Source: Bacillus cereus G9842 (lineage in GTDB: Bacteria > Bacillota > Bacilli > Bacillales > Bacillaceae_G). Taken from it: DNA of 64,000 bases. Below are positions 56,522 to 64,000 of this stretch, piece after piece. The stretch is taken from the NCBI RefSeq assembly GCF_000021305.1, contig NC_011772.1, forward strand, positions 1,154,001-1,218,000, read 5' to 3'. The stretch's first letter is position 1; each line of letters starts with the position of its first letter. The position numbers were made by a program, and so were the translations under genes. The notes beneath the pieces were generated by a model that saw nothing but the letters and a program-made list of their open reading frames with translations, made no database searches and was not told the DNA's origin.

Positions 56522-58061
56522 AACTATGCAAAACCCCTTTTAACCAATTCCGCGCTCGATACGCCCCAACAGGAATTTGAATAAGAGACGTTTCATTCCC
56601 AGCATCAATACCGTACAATTGATCACATGAATTTGTATCAAAACTAAGTAATGGATGCCCGCCCATCCCCATCGCGGTCGCTGCAAAAACGAGTTTATGA
56701 ACGAGTATACCAGCTTCCATTTGGTGAATACGATATCCTCTATAGCCTAATGCACGTGTATAGTAATCTTTCTTTCCGACTACATGTAAGCAAAGTGGTA
56801 CTTGAAAAAGGTTTACGTTATCCATCGTCATACTAGATTGAAGAGGGTAACGAAGGTCTCCATACCGAATTGGTTGTATCGAATGTGTTTTACTATTATA
56901 AGCGTAAGCCCCGTTTTCAATATTTTTCACGTTATAAAAACATCCATATAAGAAGACGCGTGCATTTTCATTTGCATACTTACCGTCAAGGTCGTTGTAA
57001 TAGGGGAAGGAGAGGCTCGCTTCTTGTAGTAAAGTAGCGAGCTCGGCTGCATCCCATTTCGTTAAAATAAAGTCCGCATCAGGAGAATATCGTTTTTTAC
57101 AAAGTTGTAGGAAATCATACGATAACCGTTCTACTTTTGGTAGCTGTACAGCGTACGCATTATGTTGATAGTGCTCTTCATGATGTAGTGTTTGGAAGTG
57201 TGCTGTCGATTCGATCATAGAAGCTTCATTTATTTTTGTTATCATCGGATATTCACCTACATGTTTTGAGCGAACGAAATGTTCATGTGCTAACGGCGGA
57301 ATTTGTTGCAACAACTCATGAGAAGTAACTGTTTTATTTTCACGGTAATCATTGTGAAACCAATTAGTTTCTGGCTCTGTACTTAAAGGAATAACGGCAT
57401 ACACACTTTCTTCACCTTCTGACAATCCGAGTAAATGGTTCAGTGCACGATCTAGAAATTGAAAGTATACGCCGTTCGTATAACCGAACTGTTTTGCACA
57501 TTCTAGTAATTGCCCAATGAGAACCCCGCTATCTAATCCTTGAAGGCGATATGAAAAGTTATTGTATTTAAAGAAGTTTTTCCAAAACATAGTGGATACG
57601 AATGCGGCACCGAAACAATCATGTATATTACAGCGATTACCGAGTGCGTCTGCTAAATAAGAATCGAAATTTCCTTCGCGAAGTAAAATAAGTCGGTGAT
57701 GCGCGGCGTCATAATGGTAAATGCCATCTGGATAATCGTCAATCTTTAAATAGATATACAATTCATTGGGATATAAAGCACCGCCTGAAGGAATGGATCT
57801 GCGTAATACATTTCTCTCGCTATTTAGCTGACATAATTGTGTTACACCAAATGAATACCAAAGGTAGTGACCAATCTCATTTAGAGTAGGTGTAGTAGAA
57901 GAGTTCGATAAAGATAACGGGATTTCTAAGGAGAGCGGGATGGTAGGTACATTTCGATATAATTTATAAGGAAGCGGTGCGTCTTTCCAGTCCACCTCAT
58001 GATTCGGCATAATTTCATCAATAGAGAAATGGAGATGATGTAAAAAAGTATCTAGCTGCAT
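56520..58061 (-). CDS. SagB-type dehydrogenase of TOMM cluster
   Basis: An FMN-dependent oxidase that converts azolines to azoles in thiazole/oxazole-modified peptides. The 513-aa protein holds two nitroreductase-like domains: residues about 60-245 with RRSIPSGGALYPNELYIYLK, and about 320-510 with MEAGILVHKLVFAATAMGMGGHPLL. Two fused copies are longer than the single-domain SagB of streptolysin S clusters. AGGAGGG before ATG. It is the last gene of the operon, 15 bp after the YcaO gene. Confidence 0.88.
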   Translation of the reverse strand: MQLDTFLHHLHFSIDEIMPNHEVDWKDAPLPYKLYRNVPTIPLSLEIPLSLSNSSTTPTLNEIGHYLWYSFGVTQLCQLNSERNVLRRSIPSGGALYPNELYIYLKIDDYPDGIYHYDAAHHRLILLREGNFDSYLADALGNRCNIHDCFGAAFVSTMFWKNFFKYNNFSYRLQGLDSGVLIGQLLECAKQFGYTNGVYFQFLDRALNHLLGLSEGEESVYAVIPLSTEPETNWFHNDYRENKTVTSHELLQQIPPLAHEHFVRSKHVGEYPMITKINEASMIESTAHFQTLHHEEHYQHNAYAVQLPKVERLSYDFLQLCKKRYSPDADFILTKWDAAELATLLQEASLSFPYYNDLDGKYANENARVFLYGCFYNVKNIENGAYAYNSKTHSIQPIRYGDLRYPLQSSMTMDNVNLFQVPLCLHVVGKKDYYTRALGYRGYRIHQMEAGILVHKLVFAATAMGMGGHPLLSFDTNSCDQLYGIDAGNETSLIQIPVGAYRARNWLKGVLHS

Positions 58062-58076
58062 GAAATCCCTCCTTTA

Positions 58077-60026
58077 CTATGGAAACGGGTGCGGATGTGG
58101 ATTTAATTGTTCATTTGTTAACGGTTCAGTGCTATATCCAAGTGTCATCGGTACGGTATAGACTCTATCTAATCCTGTAACACGAGTAAGGTGATGGCCG
58201 AATGTCATCGGTAACATGCCTGGAATAATGACTTTTACACAGTGTAGTCCGTTCTTTTCTATAAGGGGAACGGTTTGATCTACAACGATTATTTCAAGAT
58301 TAGATTGATGCAAACGATTTAAAAGTTGGTGGAGATCGGATGTTAAATCCATATCAAATGACTGTGATACATTCATTTCTTGGAACGTTTGCACTGGTGC
58401 ATCTTCTCGTAAAAGGAAGTGAAGACGTTCTTCCGTTTCTTTCAATCCGTACAGCATACTGTGGTCTTCCATTTTATTAACGAAATAAGGATCTTGTAAG
58501 CATTTTTCATAGTATTCTCTTTTGTGCTCGAGTTCATCGTCTGTTATAAGTAACATGCCTGCTATTTCTTGAATGGCACTTTTTAAAGCTCGAATAGGAT
58601 CTAAATGAGCGCCTCCCGCACAAACAACGTTCATTCCATTTTCACGTGTATTCTTTGCAATTACCCATAAGCTCGGGATGCCGTGTTCCATCGTCGCGTT
58701 AAAAGCGTGTAATTCATATCCAGTAATCGTACGTAACCGCTGGATCATTAATTGTAATTCTGTATCATTTGCTGAACTAAGATCAAGGCGGGGAAGAGGT
58801 AATTCGGCATACCAAGTGAGTAAGAAGGCATCACGCTCTACAATTTCTAAAATGCCGTGAAAAATCGCTTCTTCTAAACTACCGCCAATTGCACATCCAT
58901 TTGATGTTTCATACACGAAAGCATCTCGATGACCAAGGCTATAATAAGCAATTGATTCAGGAACTAAAAGCGGTCTGTTTTGTGATAAAGAATATCCCCA
59001 TACCCAGTTTTGCTCATAATCAGGATCAAACGGCTTAAATGGAAAATTATCACGATTGTAGTGTTCATTTGTATGCACACCGAGTGTAAGGGGATTTAGT
59101 GCATGTTCCTCTAAATCATGAAAACTACCATGCACATTTGTCTTTTTCCCGCGAGGCGACATACCGCAATATCGTTCTAAACCTTCTAAAATAGCAGTTG
59201 CTTCACTCACTGCAAATGAATGAGTTCGGCCTGCAACACCTTCATTTCCAAACATTAATGGCATGTTTATAATGACGTCAGCGAATGGCAATAAAGAATG
59301 CTGCATTTTGCCGTTCAACATACCGATCCGATAATCTAAATAGTCTTTCGTTAAAAATGTGTTTAATTCATGAATGGAACGGCAGCGATACGTTTCGGTG
59401 CTTACTTTTAAACTCGGTTGTAAAGAAACTTCCGCCGCATCCGCAGTATCATCAGGTAAACTACTACATACAGGACAGAGAGGATCTGGAAGAAAAGAAT
59501 GCCGCGTACATTGTAATGTTTGTAAGTTTAGTAAAATAAGTTCATTTTCTAAAGAAGAATGGTTATGAGTTAATATTTTTTCTGTTTCTGCGCAAATAAG
59601 ATGGCACATTTGTAACATGCCATTTTGGGTGGCACGTACATCACGCCTCGTTCCATTTTCGGCTTTAAAGGCATATTTCCGCTGTAGTTCCCACATTTCT
59701 TTTTGATCAAAGCCAGCGATAAAACGGCGTCCATCAGAACAATGGGAACATCCGGGCGTAAGAGGATGAATGTAAGGACCGATAATACCTTCGCCAAATG
59801 AAGTGAAACCACGAAGCCACGGAATATGATTTGAGCGAAAAATTAGCTCAGCATCATGATGAATAGGAGAAGGAGATCCATCATGTAATACGAGAGCGAG
59901 ATAAATATTTTCAGGAAGTTCTTCTGTAAGGGTATGCTGACGAATGATGGAATATTGTTTGCATAATTGATCATGTACATAGTCTGCAAGAAGGCCATCC
60001 CCTATAAGCAATATATTTTGAGTCAT
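58077..60026 (-). CDS. YcaO cyclodehydratase fused to E1-like domain
   Basis: A 649-aa TOMM protein. The N-terminal part (about 1-200) is an incomplete ThiF/E1-like domain beginning ILLIGDGLLADYVHDQ, with two C-x2-C pairs (CSHC, CPVC) that would bind zinc. The YcaO part (about 230-649) has EATAILEGLERYCG, SNGCAIGGSLEEAI and EIVERDAFLLTWY, the ATP/Mg site glutamates. It ends in PHPHPFP, the Pro-rich C-terminus typical of YcaO cyclodehydratases. It overlaps the first gene by ATGA. Substrate would be a Cys/Ser/Thr-rich precursor not found in this window. Confidence 0.9.
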   Translation of the reverse strand: MTQNILLIGDGLLADYVHDQLCKQYSIIRQHTLTEELPENIYLALVLHDGSPSPIHHDAELIFRSNHIPWLRGFTSFGEGIIGPYIHPLTPGCSHCSDGRRFIAGFDQKEMWELQRKYAFKAENGTRRDVRATQNGMLQMCHLICAETEKILTHNHSSLENELILLNLQTLQCTRHSFLPDPLCPVCSSLPDDTADAAEVSLQPSLKVSTETYRCRSIHELNTFLTKDYLDYRIGMLNGKMQHSLLPFADVIINMPLMFGNEGVAGRTHSFAVSEATAILEGLERYCGMSPRGKKTNVHGSFHDLEEHALNPLTLGVHTNEHYNRDNFPFKPFDPDYEQNWVWGYSLSQNRPLLVPESIAYYSLGHRDAFVYETSNGCAIGGSLEEAIFHGILEIVERDAFLLTWYAELPLPRLDLSSANDTELQLMIQRLRTITGYELHAFNATMEHGIPSLWVIAKNTRENGMNVVCAGGAHLDPIRALKSAIQEIAGMLLITDDELEHKREYYEKCLQDPYFVNKMEDHSMLYGLKETEERLHFLLREDAPVQTFQEMNVSQSFDMDLTSDLHQLLNRLHQSNLEIIVVDQTVPLIEKNGLHCVKVIIPGMLPMTFGHHLTRVTGLDRVYTVPMTLGYSTEPLTNEQLNPHPHPFP

Positions 60027-61942
60027 AGACCGTCCTCCTTTGCAATTAATACCCCATACACACCGTCTAAGTTTTCTTTCAAAAATGGTTCGATTGCTAA
60101 ATCAAACACGAAGGGATAAAAATTATGTTCTTCTAAATGCTGTAAGGCAAGCTGTAAAGATTGCACACTTGGAATTTCTTCTTCCGCTTGTATTTCCACC
60201 CTAAAAGAATCCGTGTCATATAAAATAATAGATGATTCAGGCAAGATATTAGCTCTGTAAGGAGTCTCTTCACTTTGAATGTGGAGCAGTGATAGTTGTA
60301 GTGCGCTCCGTAACGCTAACGTCATATTAATATTAGATGCACCGTACCATTTATCATTTATACCAACCCAAACGACTGGAAAACTGAGAATCTCTTCACT
60401 CATTGCGATTTTAGGTGTTTCATGAATTGTAGCAAGGGCATCGTAATAAAATCTACAATGTTTATCGTGAATATCAGTTAAATCAATCGTTGTAAGTTCT
60501 TCTAGCATATGTGACTGCCGTTCATACAATTTATTATTTAAATGTTGTTGTAGTGCCCGGTAAAATCCTTCTGTCATCGTTTCTCCAGCGCCAATACCGA
60601 TATCGTTATGTTCAGGAATAAGGCGGTGAATGATTTCTGCTACATATGTTTCAATTCCTGTTAAACCAGCTTCTCGGCGTGCTTCATTATGAGTTAATCC
60701 ACTGCGAGTCATAAGAGGCAGAAGGGGAGCTGGGCCATCTGATAATGGATTGGCTACTTGAATATAGCATTGTGATAACGGTAATTGATATGAATCTTGT
60801 TCATCCCATACATGGAATATACCGGCTTCTTTAGAAGTTAATGAGTCGAAAAAGCGGAATACATCAGTTGAAGTATGTTGGTTGGACCGATGCTCAAGTT
60901 TTTCAGAAAGATTTTCTATCGTATCAATTGTAAAACTTTCATCAGTTGCAAGAGGGTGTTTTATAAAAGGATGCCACGTTCCTTCAAGTGTTTCATAGTT
61001 TAATAAAAAGAATTGTAATTCTTTTTCACGATATAAATCATCCGCGACATGTTTAAACAATTCAAAAACGATTACATTTGCTAACATTGCAGATGTAATT
61101 GGTGAGAAGGAATCTGATGAATTTTCATTTTGCAAAGTCGTTTCATGTAGCCGATGCCATGCGGATTCCCAGCATTCATCACGATTTTCCGTTACGACAG
61201 GTCCAGCTATACCGAGTGTTGATAAACAAATAGCTGGTATAAAATTCTTTTTCGTTTCTCTACAAATAGTGTGAACTGTTTTTAAACCGTCAATGTCTCC
61301 ATTTTGAGAAACATATAAAATCCAATCAAAAGGTTCGAATACTTCATGCAAGGGACGGTCAATTGTAGTATCGATTTCTTGAATGAGTACACCGTTATCA
61401 ACTTCATATGCACGTTCTATTAGCTCATGTATTCTGTCATAGTTTGTTTCATCTCGATCTGTAACGAGGTAATGAAATGTAGGTAAACCAGATTCTAATA
61501 AAGAAGAAACTAAAGAAGTAAGCATATCTCCGGAGCCAAGTACAAGGACATTTGCTCCGCGGTACGTTTCAAATTTTAAAGCACCTGAATGAGAATCAGC
61601 TTCTAAAAATTCAATTTGTGAAGCATATCTGTCGAGTAATGTACTGTTTAATTCATGAGGTGCATCTTGATTTGCATCGCGAACGAAACCATTTTCATAT
61701 AAAACCTCTCCAATTTCAAATACACGATTTTGATAGGGGAGAGGGAGACCATCAGTTATTTCTGCTAAAGAATGATTACCGTTAAACATTGGCATTAATT
61801 TTTCAATCCAGTCATAAATTCCATCACCGTCCATGCGAAATGAACTGGCGTTATTTCGAAAATAGACACCCCCGTTTGAATCGGGCAGGAAGAAAGTATC
61901 CTTATTTACTTTAAGTTTTGCATGAATTGGAAGGTTATTCAT
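60023..61942 (-). CDS. TOMM maturation protein, E1/ThiF-like
   Basis: A 639-aa protein matching the 'putative thiazole-containing bacteriocin maturation protein' type. It opens with a region of about 90 residues that may bind a leader peptide (winged-helix-like), then VLVLGSGDMLTSLVSSLL near residue 130, a degenerate Rossmann motif of E1-like proteins, followed by a long helical and beta domain. No catalytic Cys or zinc pairs are seen. It is probably the first gene of the operon (AAGGAGG before ATG) and would present the precursor to the YcaO partner. Confidence 0.85.
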   Translation of the reverse strand: MNNLPIHAKLKVNKDTFFLPDSNGGVYFRNNASSFRMDGDGIYDWIEKLMPMFNGNHSLAEITDGLPLPYQNRVFEIGEVLYENGFVRDANQDAPHELNSTLLDRYASQIEFLEADSHSGALKFETYRGANVLVLGSGDMLTSLVSSLLESGLPTFHYLVTDRDETNYDRIHELIERAYEVDNGVLIQEIDTTIDRPLHEVFEPFDWILYVSQNGDIDGLKTVHTICRETKKNFIPAICLSTLGIAGPVVTENRDECWESAWHRLHETTLQNENSSDSFSPITSAMLANVIVFELFKHVADDLYREKELQFFLLNYETLEGTWHPFIKHPLATDESFTIDTIENLSEKLEHRSNQHTSTDVFRFFDSLTSKEAGIFHVWDEQDSYQLPLSQCYIQVANPLSDGPAPLLPLMTRSGLTHNEARREAGLTGIETYVAEIIHRLIPEHNDIGIGAGETMTEGFYRALQQHLNNKLYERQSHMLEELTTIDLTDIHDKHCRFYYDALATIHETPKIAMSEEILSFPVVWVGINDKWYGASNINMTLALRSALQLSLLHIQSEETPYRANILPESSIILYDTDSFRVEIQAEEEIPSVQSLQLALQHLEEHNFYPFVFDLAIEPFLKENLDGVYGVLIAKEDGL

Positions 61943-62013
61943 TTTAATCCTCCTTACGTTTAGGCATACATTATTATCTTATGTCATGAAATTTGTCCCG
62001 TATGAACGCAAAA

Positions 62014-62046
62014 AAAGGCTGTAGAATGATGTATTCTACAGCCTTT
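62014..62046 (-). terminator. Terminator of sucAB
   Basis: AAAGGCTGTAGAAT / ATTCTACAGCCTTT stem with flanking T/A runs, directly after sucB and before the maturation operon. Confidence 0.88.
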
Positions 62047-62067
62047 ATATATTAGATTATTAATCTA

Positions 62068-63327
62068 TCAACCTTCTAATAATAATGATTTTGGATCTTC
62101 AAGCATATCTTTAACAGCAACAAGGAAGCTAACTGCTTCTTTACCATCAACAATACGGTGATCGTAAGATAAAGCAATGTACATCATTGGGCGGTTTTCC
62201 ATACGCTCGTTATCAATTGCAACTGGGCGTACTTGGATTTTATGCATTCCTAAAATACCAACTTGAGGGCTATTTAGGATTGGTGTTGACATTAGAGAAC
62301 CGAATACACCACCGTTTGTAATTGTAAATGTACCACCTTGTAGTTCTTTTAATGAAAGTTTGTTATCACGTGCTTTCATACCTAAATTACGAATTTCACT
62401 TTCGATTTCAGCGAAGTTTAATTGGTTAGCATCGCGTACAACTGGAACAACTAATCCATCTGGAGCTGCTACTGCAATACCGATATCATAGAATTTTTTG
62501 ATGATAAGCTCGTCACCTTGAATTTCAGCATTTAATAATGGGAATTGTTTTAATGCTGCAACAACTGCTTTTGTGAAGAATGACATGAAGCCAAGACGTA
62601 CATCATGTTTTTTCTCGAAAGCGTCTTTACGCTCTTTACGTAATTCCATGATCGCACTCATATCAACTTCGTTAAATGTTGTTAACATTGCAGATGTTTG
62701 TTGAACTTCTACAAGACGTTTTGCAATTGTTTGACGGCGGCGGGACATTTTCACGCGCTCAACTGGTTTTTCGAATTCCGTTTTTGCAACTGGAGCAGGA
62801 GCTGGGCTCTTTGGAGCAGCTGGTGCTTCTTTTGGTGCTGCAGCATGAGCTTGTACATCATGTGGTCTCACGCGTCCAAGTGGATCTGTGCTACGTACGT
62901 CGTTTAAGTCGATTCCTAATTCACGAGCCATTTTTCTAGCAGCTGGTGATGCGATAGGACGGTTCGTATTTGGTAAGCCTTGTAGACTCGTAGTTTGTTC
63001 AGCATTTGGAGCCGCAGCTTTCGGTGCTTCAGCTGTTTCTTGTTTTGCTTGCTCAGCAGGTGGTGCAGGTGTACTTACTGCAACTGGTGCTCCATTAGCA
63101 TCTAAAATTGCGATAGTTGCGCCAACTTCAACTGTATCCCCAGGTTCGCCTAGTAACTTCGATACAATACCTGAATCTTCTGCAATGATTTCTACATTGA
63201 CTTTATCAGTTTCAAGCTCAACAACGCTGCCGCCTTTCTCAACTTTGTCGCCTACGTTGATAAGCCATTGTGAAATAGTTCCTTCGGTAATAGATTCTGC
63301 AAGCTCAGGTACTTTAATTTCGATCAT
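62068..63327 (-). CDS. sucB: Dihydrolipoamide succinyltransferase (E2)
   Basis: E2 component of 2-oxoglutarate dehydrogenase, TCA cycle. The 419-aa protein has a lipoyl domain (residues 1-77, lipoyl Lys in [10 protein letters not shown]), an Ala/Pro-rich linker, a peripheral-subunit-binding domain (about 125-160, [15 protein letters not shown]) and the catalytic domain with [13 protein letters not shown] (catalytic His) near residue 390. AGGGGAGG precedes the ATG. It follows sucA on the same strand and ends at a strong terminator. Confidence 0.97.
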   Translation of the reverse strand: MIEIKVPELAESITEGTISQWLINVGDKVEKGGSVVELETDKVNVEIIAEDSGIVSKLLGEPGDTVEVGATIAILDANGAPVAVSTPAPPAEQAKQETAEAPKAAAPNAEQTTSLQGLPNTNRPIASPAARKMARELGIDLNDVRSTDPLGRVRPHDVQAHAAAPKEAPAAPKSPAPAPVAKTEFEKPVERVKMSRRRQTIAKRLVEVQQTSAMLTTFNEVDMSAIMELRKERKDAFEKKHDVRLGFMSFFTKAVVAALKQFPLLNAEIQGDELIIKKFYDIGIAVAAPDGLVVPVVRDANQLNFAEIESEIRNLGMKARDNKLSLKELQGGTFTITNGGVFGSLMSTPILNSPQVGILGMHKIQVRPVAIDNERMENRPMMYIALSYDHRIVDGKEAVSFLVAVKDMLEDPKSLLLEG

Positions 63328-63406
63328 TTTAAATGTCCTCCCCTTATTTGCCTAACGGTGTGTTTTTTCTTCTTTTGTCTTCGGTAATCTCCATTTGTTA
63401 GCCTGG

Positions 63407-63431
63407 CCTTGGGCAGAATATCTGCCCAGGG
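63407..63431 (-). other. Hairpin between sucA and sucB
   Basis: CCTTGGGCAGA / TCTGCCCAGGG around a 3-nt loop in the 133-bp gap. No T run follows, so it is more likely an RNA-stability or processing element than a terminator. Confidence 0.5.
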
Positions 63432-63460
63432 AACAAGCTAGAAACCTTCATTATTACTTT

Positions 63461-64000
63461 TTAGTTGCTGAAAACTTCAATTTCTTGTTTATCTTGACGG
63501 AAGTTATACTTCACATCTAAAGCGTGTGCAACAATTAGTTCTTGCTCAGCTTTGTGAGCGAATGGATCGCCGCCAGATGGACTAGAGCGATCAGGACGTC
63601 CAATGTAACCTGTTTTCACTTTATCTCCAGCAAGTTCGAACAGAATTGGAGCCATGTAATGCCATGCGCCCATATTACGAGGTTCTTCTTGAACCCAAAT
63701 GATTTCTTCTAAGTTTTTAAATCGTTTAATAATAGATTGAACTTTCTCAGCAGGGAATGGGTACAATTGCTCGATACGAACGACATGAACTTCGTCTAAG
63801 TTGTACTCATGTTTACCAGACTCGATTTCTGCTGCTAAGTCAATCGCCATTTTACCTGTGCTTAAAACAAGACGTTTTACTTTATTTGGTTTCGTGCCAA
63901 GGTTTTCTTGTTCTAAAGCAGGTTGGAAACGTCCTTCGCTTAACTGACTAGCAGTTGAAAGCGTAAGTGGGTGACGTAATAAACTCTTCGGCGTCATCAG
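63461..64000 (-). CDS. sucA: 2-oxoglutarate dehydrogenase E1, 3' end
   Basis: The C-terminal about 180 residues of E1 (thiamine-diphosphate-dependent 2-oxoglutarate decarboxylase); the rest lies beyond the window. Visible family segments are [44 protein letters not shown] and [12 protein letters not shown]. The gene precedes sucB in the usual odhA-odhB (sucA-sucB) order. Confidence 0.96.
   Translation of the reverse strand: MMTPKSLLRHPLTLSTASQLSEGRFQPALEQENLGTKPNKVKRLVLSTGKMAIDLAAEIESGKHEYNLDEVHVVRIEQLYPFPAEKVQSIIKRFKNLEEIIWVQEEPRNMGAWHYMAPILFELAGDKVKTGYIGRPDRSSPSGGDPFAHKAEQELIVAHALDVKYNFRQDKQEIEVFSN

Overview
The window is low-GC, Gram-positive chromosomal DNA and is almost certainly from the Bacillus cereus group (B. 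cereus / B. anthracis / B. thuringiensis). Evidence: gene order matching the B. subtilis yjb-yjc region (spx, terC, mecA, coiA, pepF, yjbHI, yjbKLMNO, prpE ... fabI, cotO, yjcA, yjcD, yjcFGH); a BclA exosporium collagen with its leader motif, plus BxpB, ExsY and CotY; a complete 155-bp element matching the group-specific repeat bcr1; and a thiazole/oxazole peptide maturation cluster beside sucAB, as described for B. anthracis / B. cereus.

Layout. (1) 1-14832: conserved housekeeping and stress genes. Spx, its degradation adaptor SpxH (YjbH) and the ClpC adaptor MecA lie together with cardiolipin synthase, CoiA, oligopeptidase F, a truncated globin, a CYTH protein, the small alarmone synthetase RelQ, NAD kinase, an RluD-type pseudouridine synthase and PrpE. 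Inserted in this block are a 57-aa membrane ORF (7166-7339) and a spike-like protein of heptad repeats plus a Peptidase_G2-like tail (12567-13955). (2) 14909-30761: a RodA-type SEDS protein, then the exosporium and glycan region. It holds glycosyltransferases, methyltransferases, a TylF-type O-methyltransferase, bclA and the dTDP-L-rhamnose operon rmlACBD, followed by fabI (probable FapR operator), cotO, exsY, a yjcA-like gene, bxpB and cotY. Rhamnose supply, sugar transfer and methylation plausibly decorate BclA, which is anchored on a basal layer containing BxpB, ExsY and CotY. (3) 30904-38491: UvrD-like helicase, YjcF, YjcG, YjcH, a DMT transporter, a PH-domain gene broken by an in-frame stop, an Ig-like protein and PutP. 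(4) 38537-45912: bcr1, then the trp operon (EGDCFBA) behind a strong promoter and two tandem T-boxes, both with UGG (Trp) specifiers. (5) 45967-56489: a small membrane protein, lactate permease, a solitary IS200/IS605-type tnpB with a structured 3' flank (candidate omega RNA), DUF2278, a membrane HELGH protein, two zinc-ribbon membrane proteins, a beta-rich protein possibly of the spore-surface type, CoA-disulfide reductase and two small genes. (6) 56520-64000: a three-gene maturation operon (E1-like, YcaO fusion, SagB-type dehydrogenase), then sucB and the 3' end of sucA.

Most transcription units end in clear intrinsic terminators, several shared between convergent genes or overlapping a stop codon. 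I see no tRNA, rRNA or CRISPR array. Family assignments come from reading translated sequence and from memory; no searches were run.
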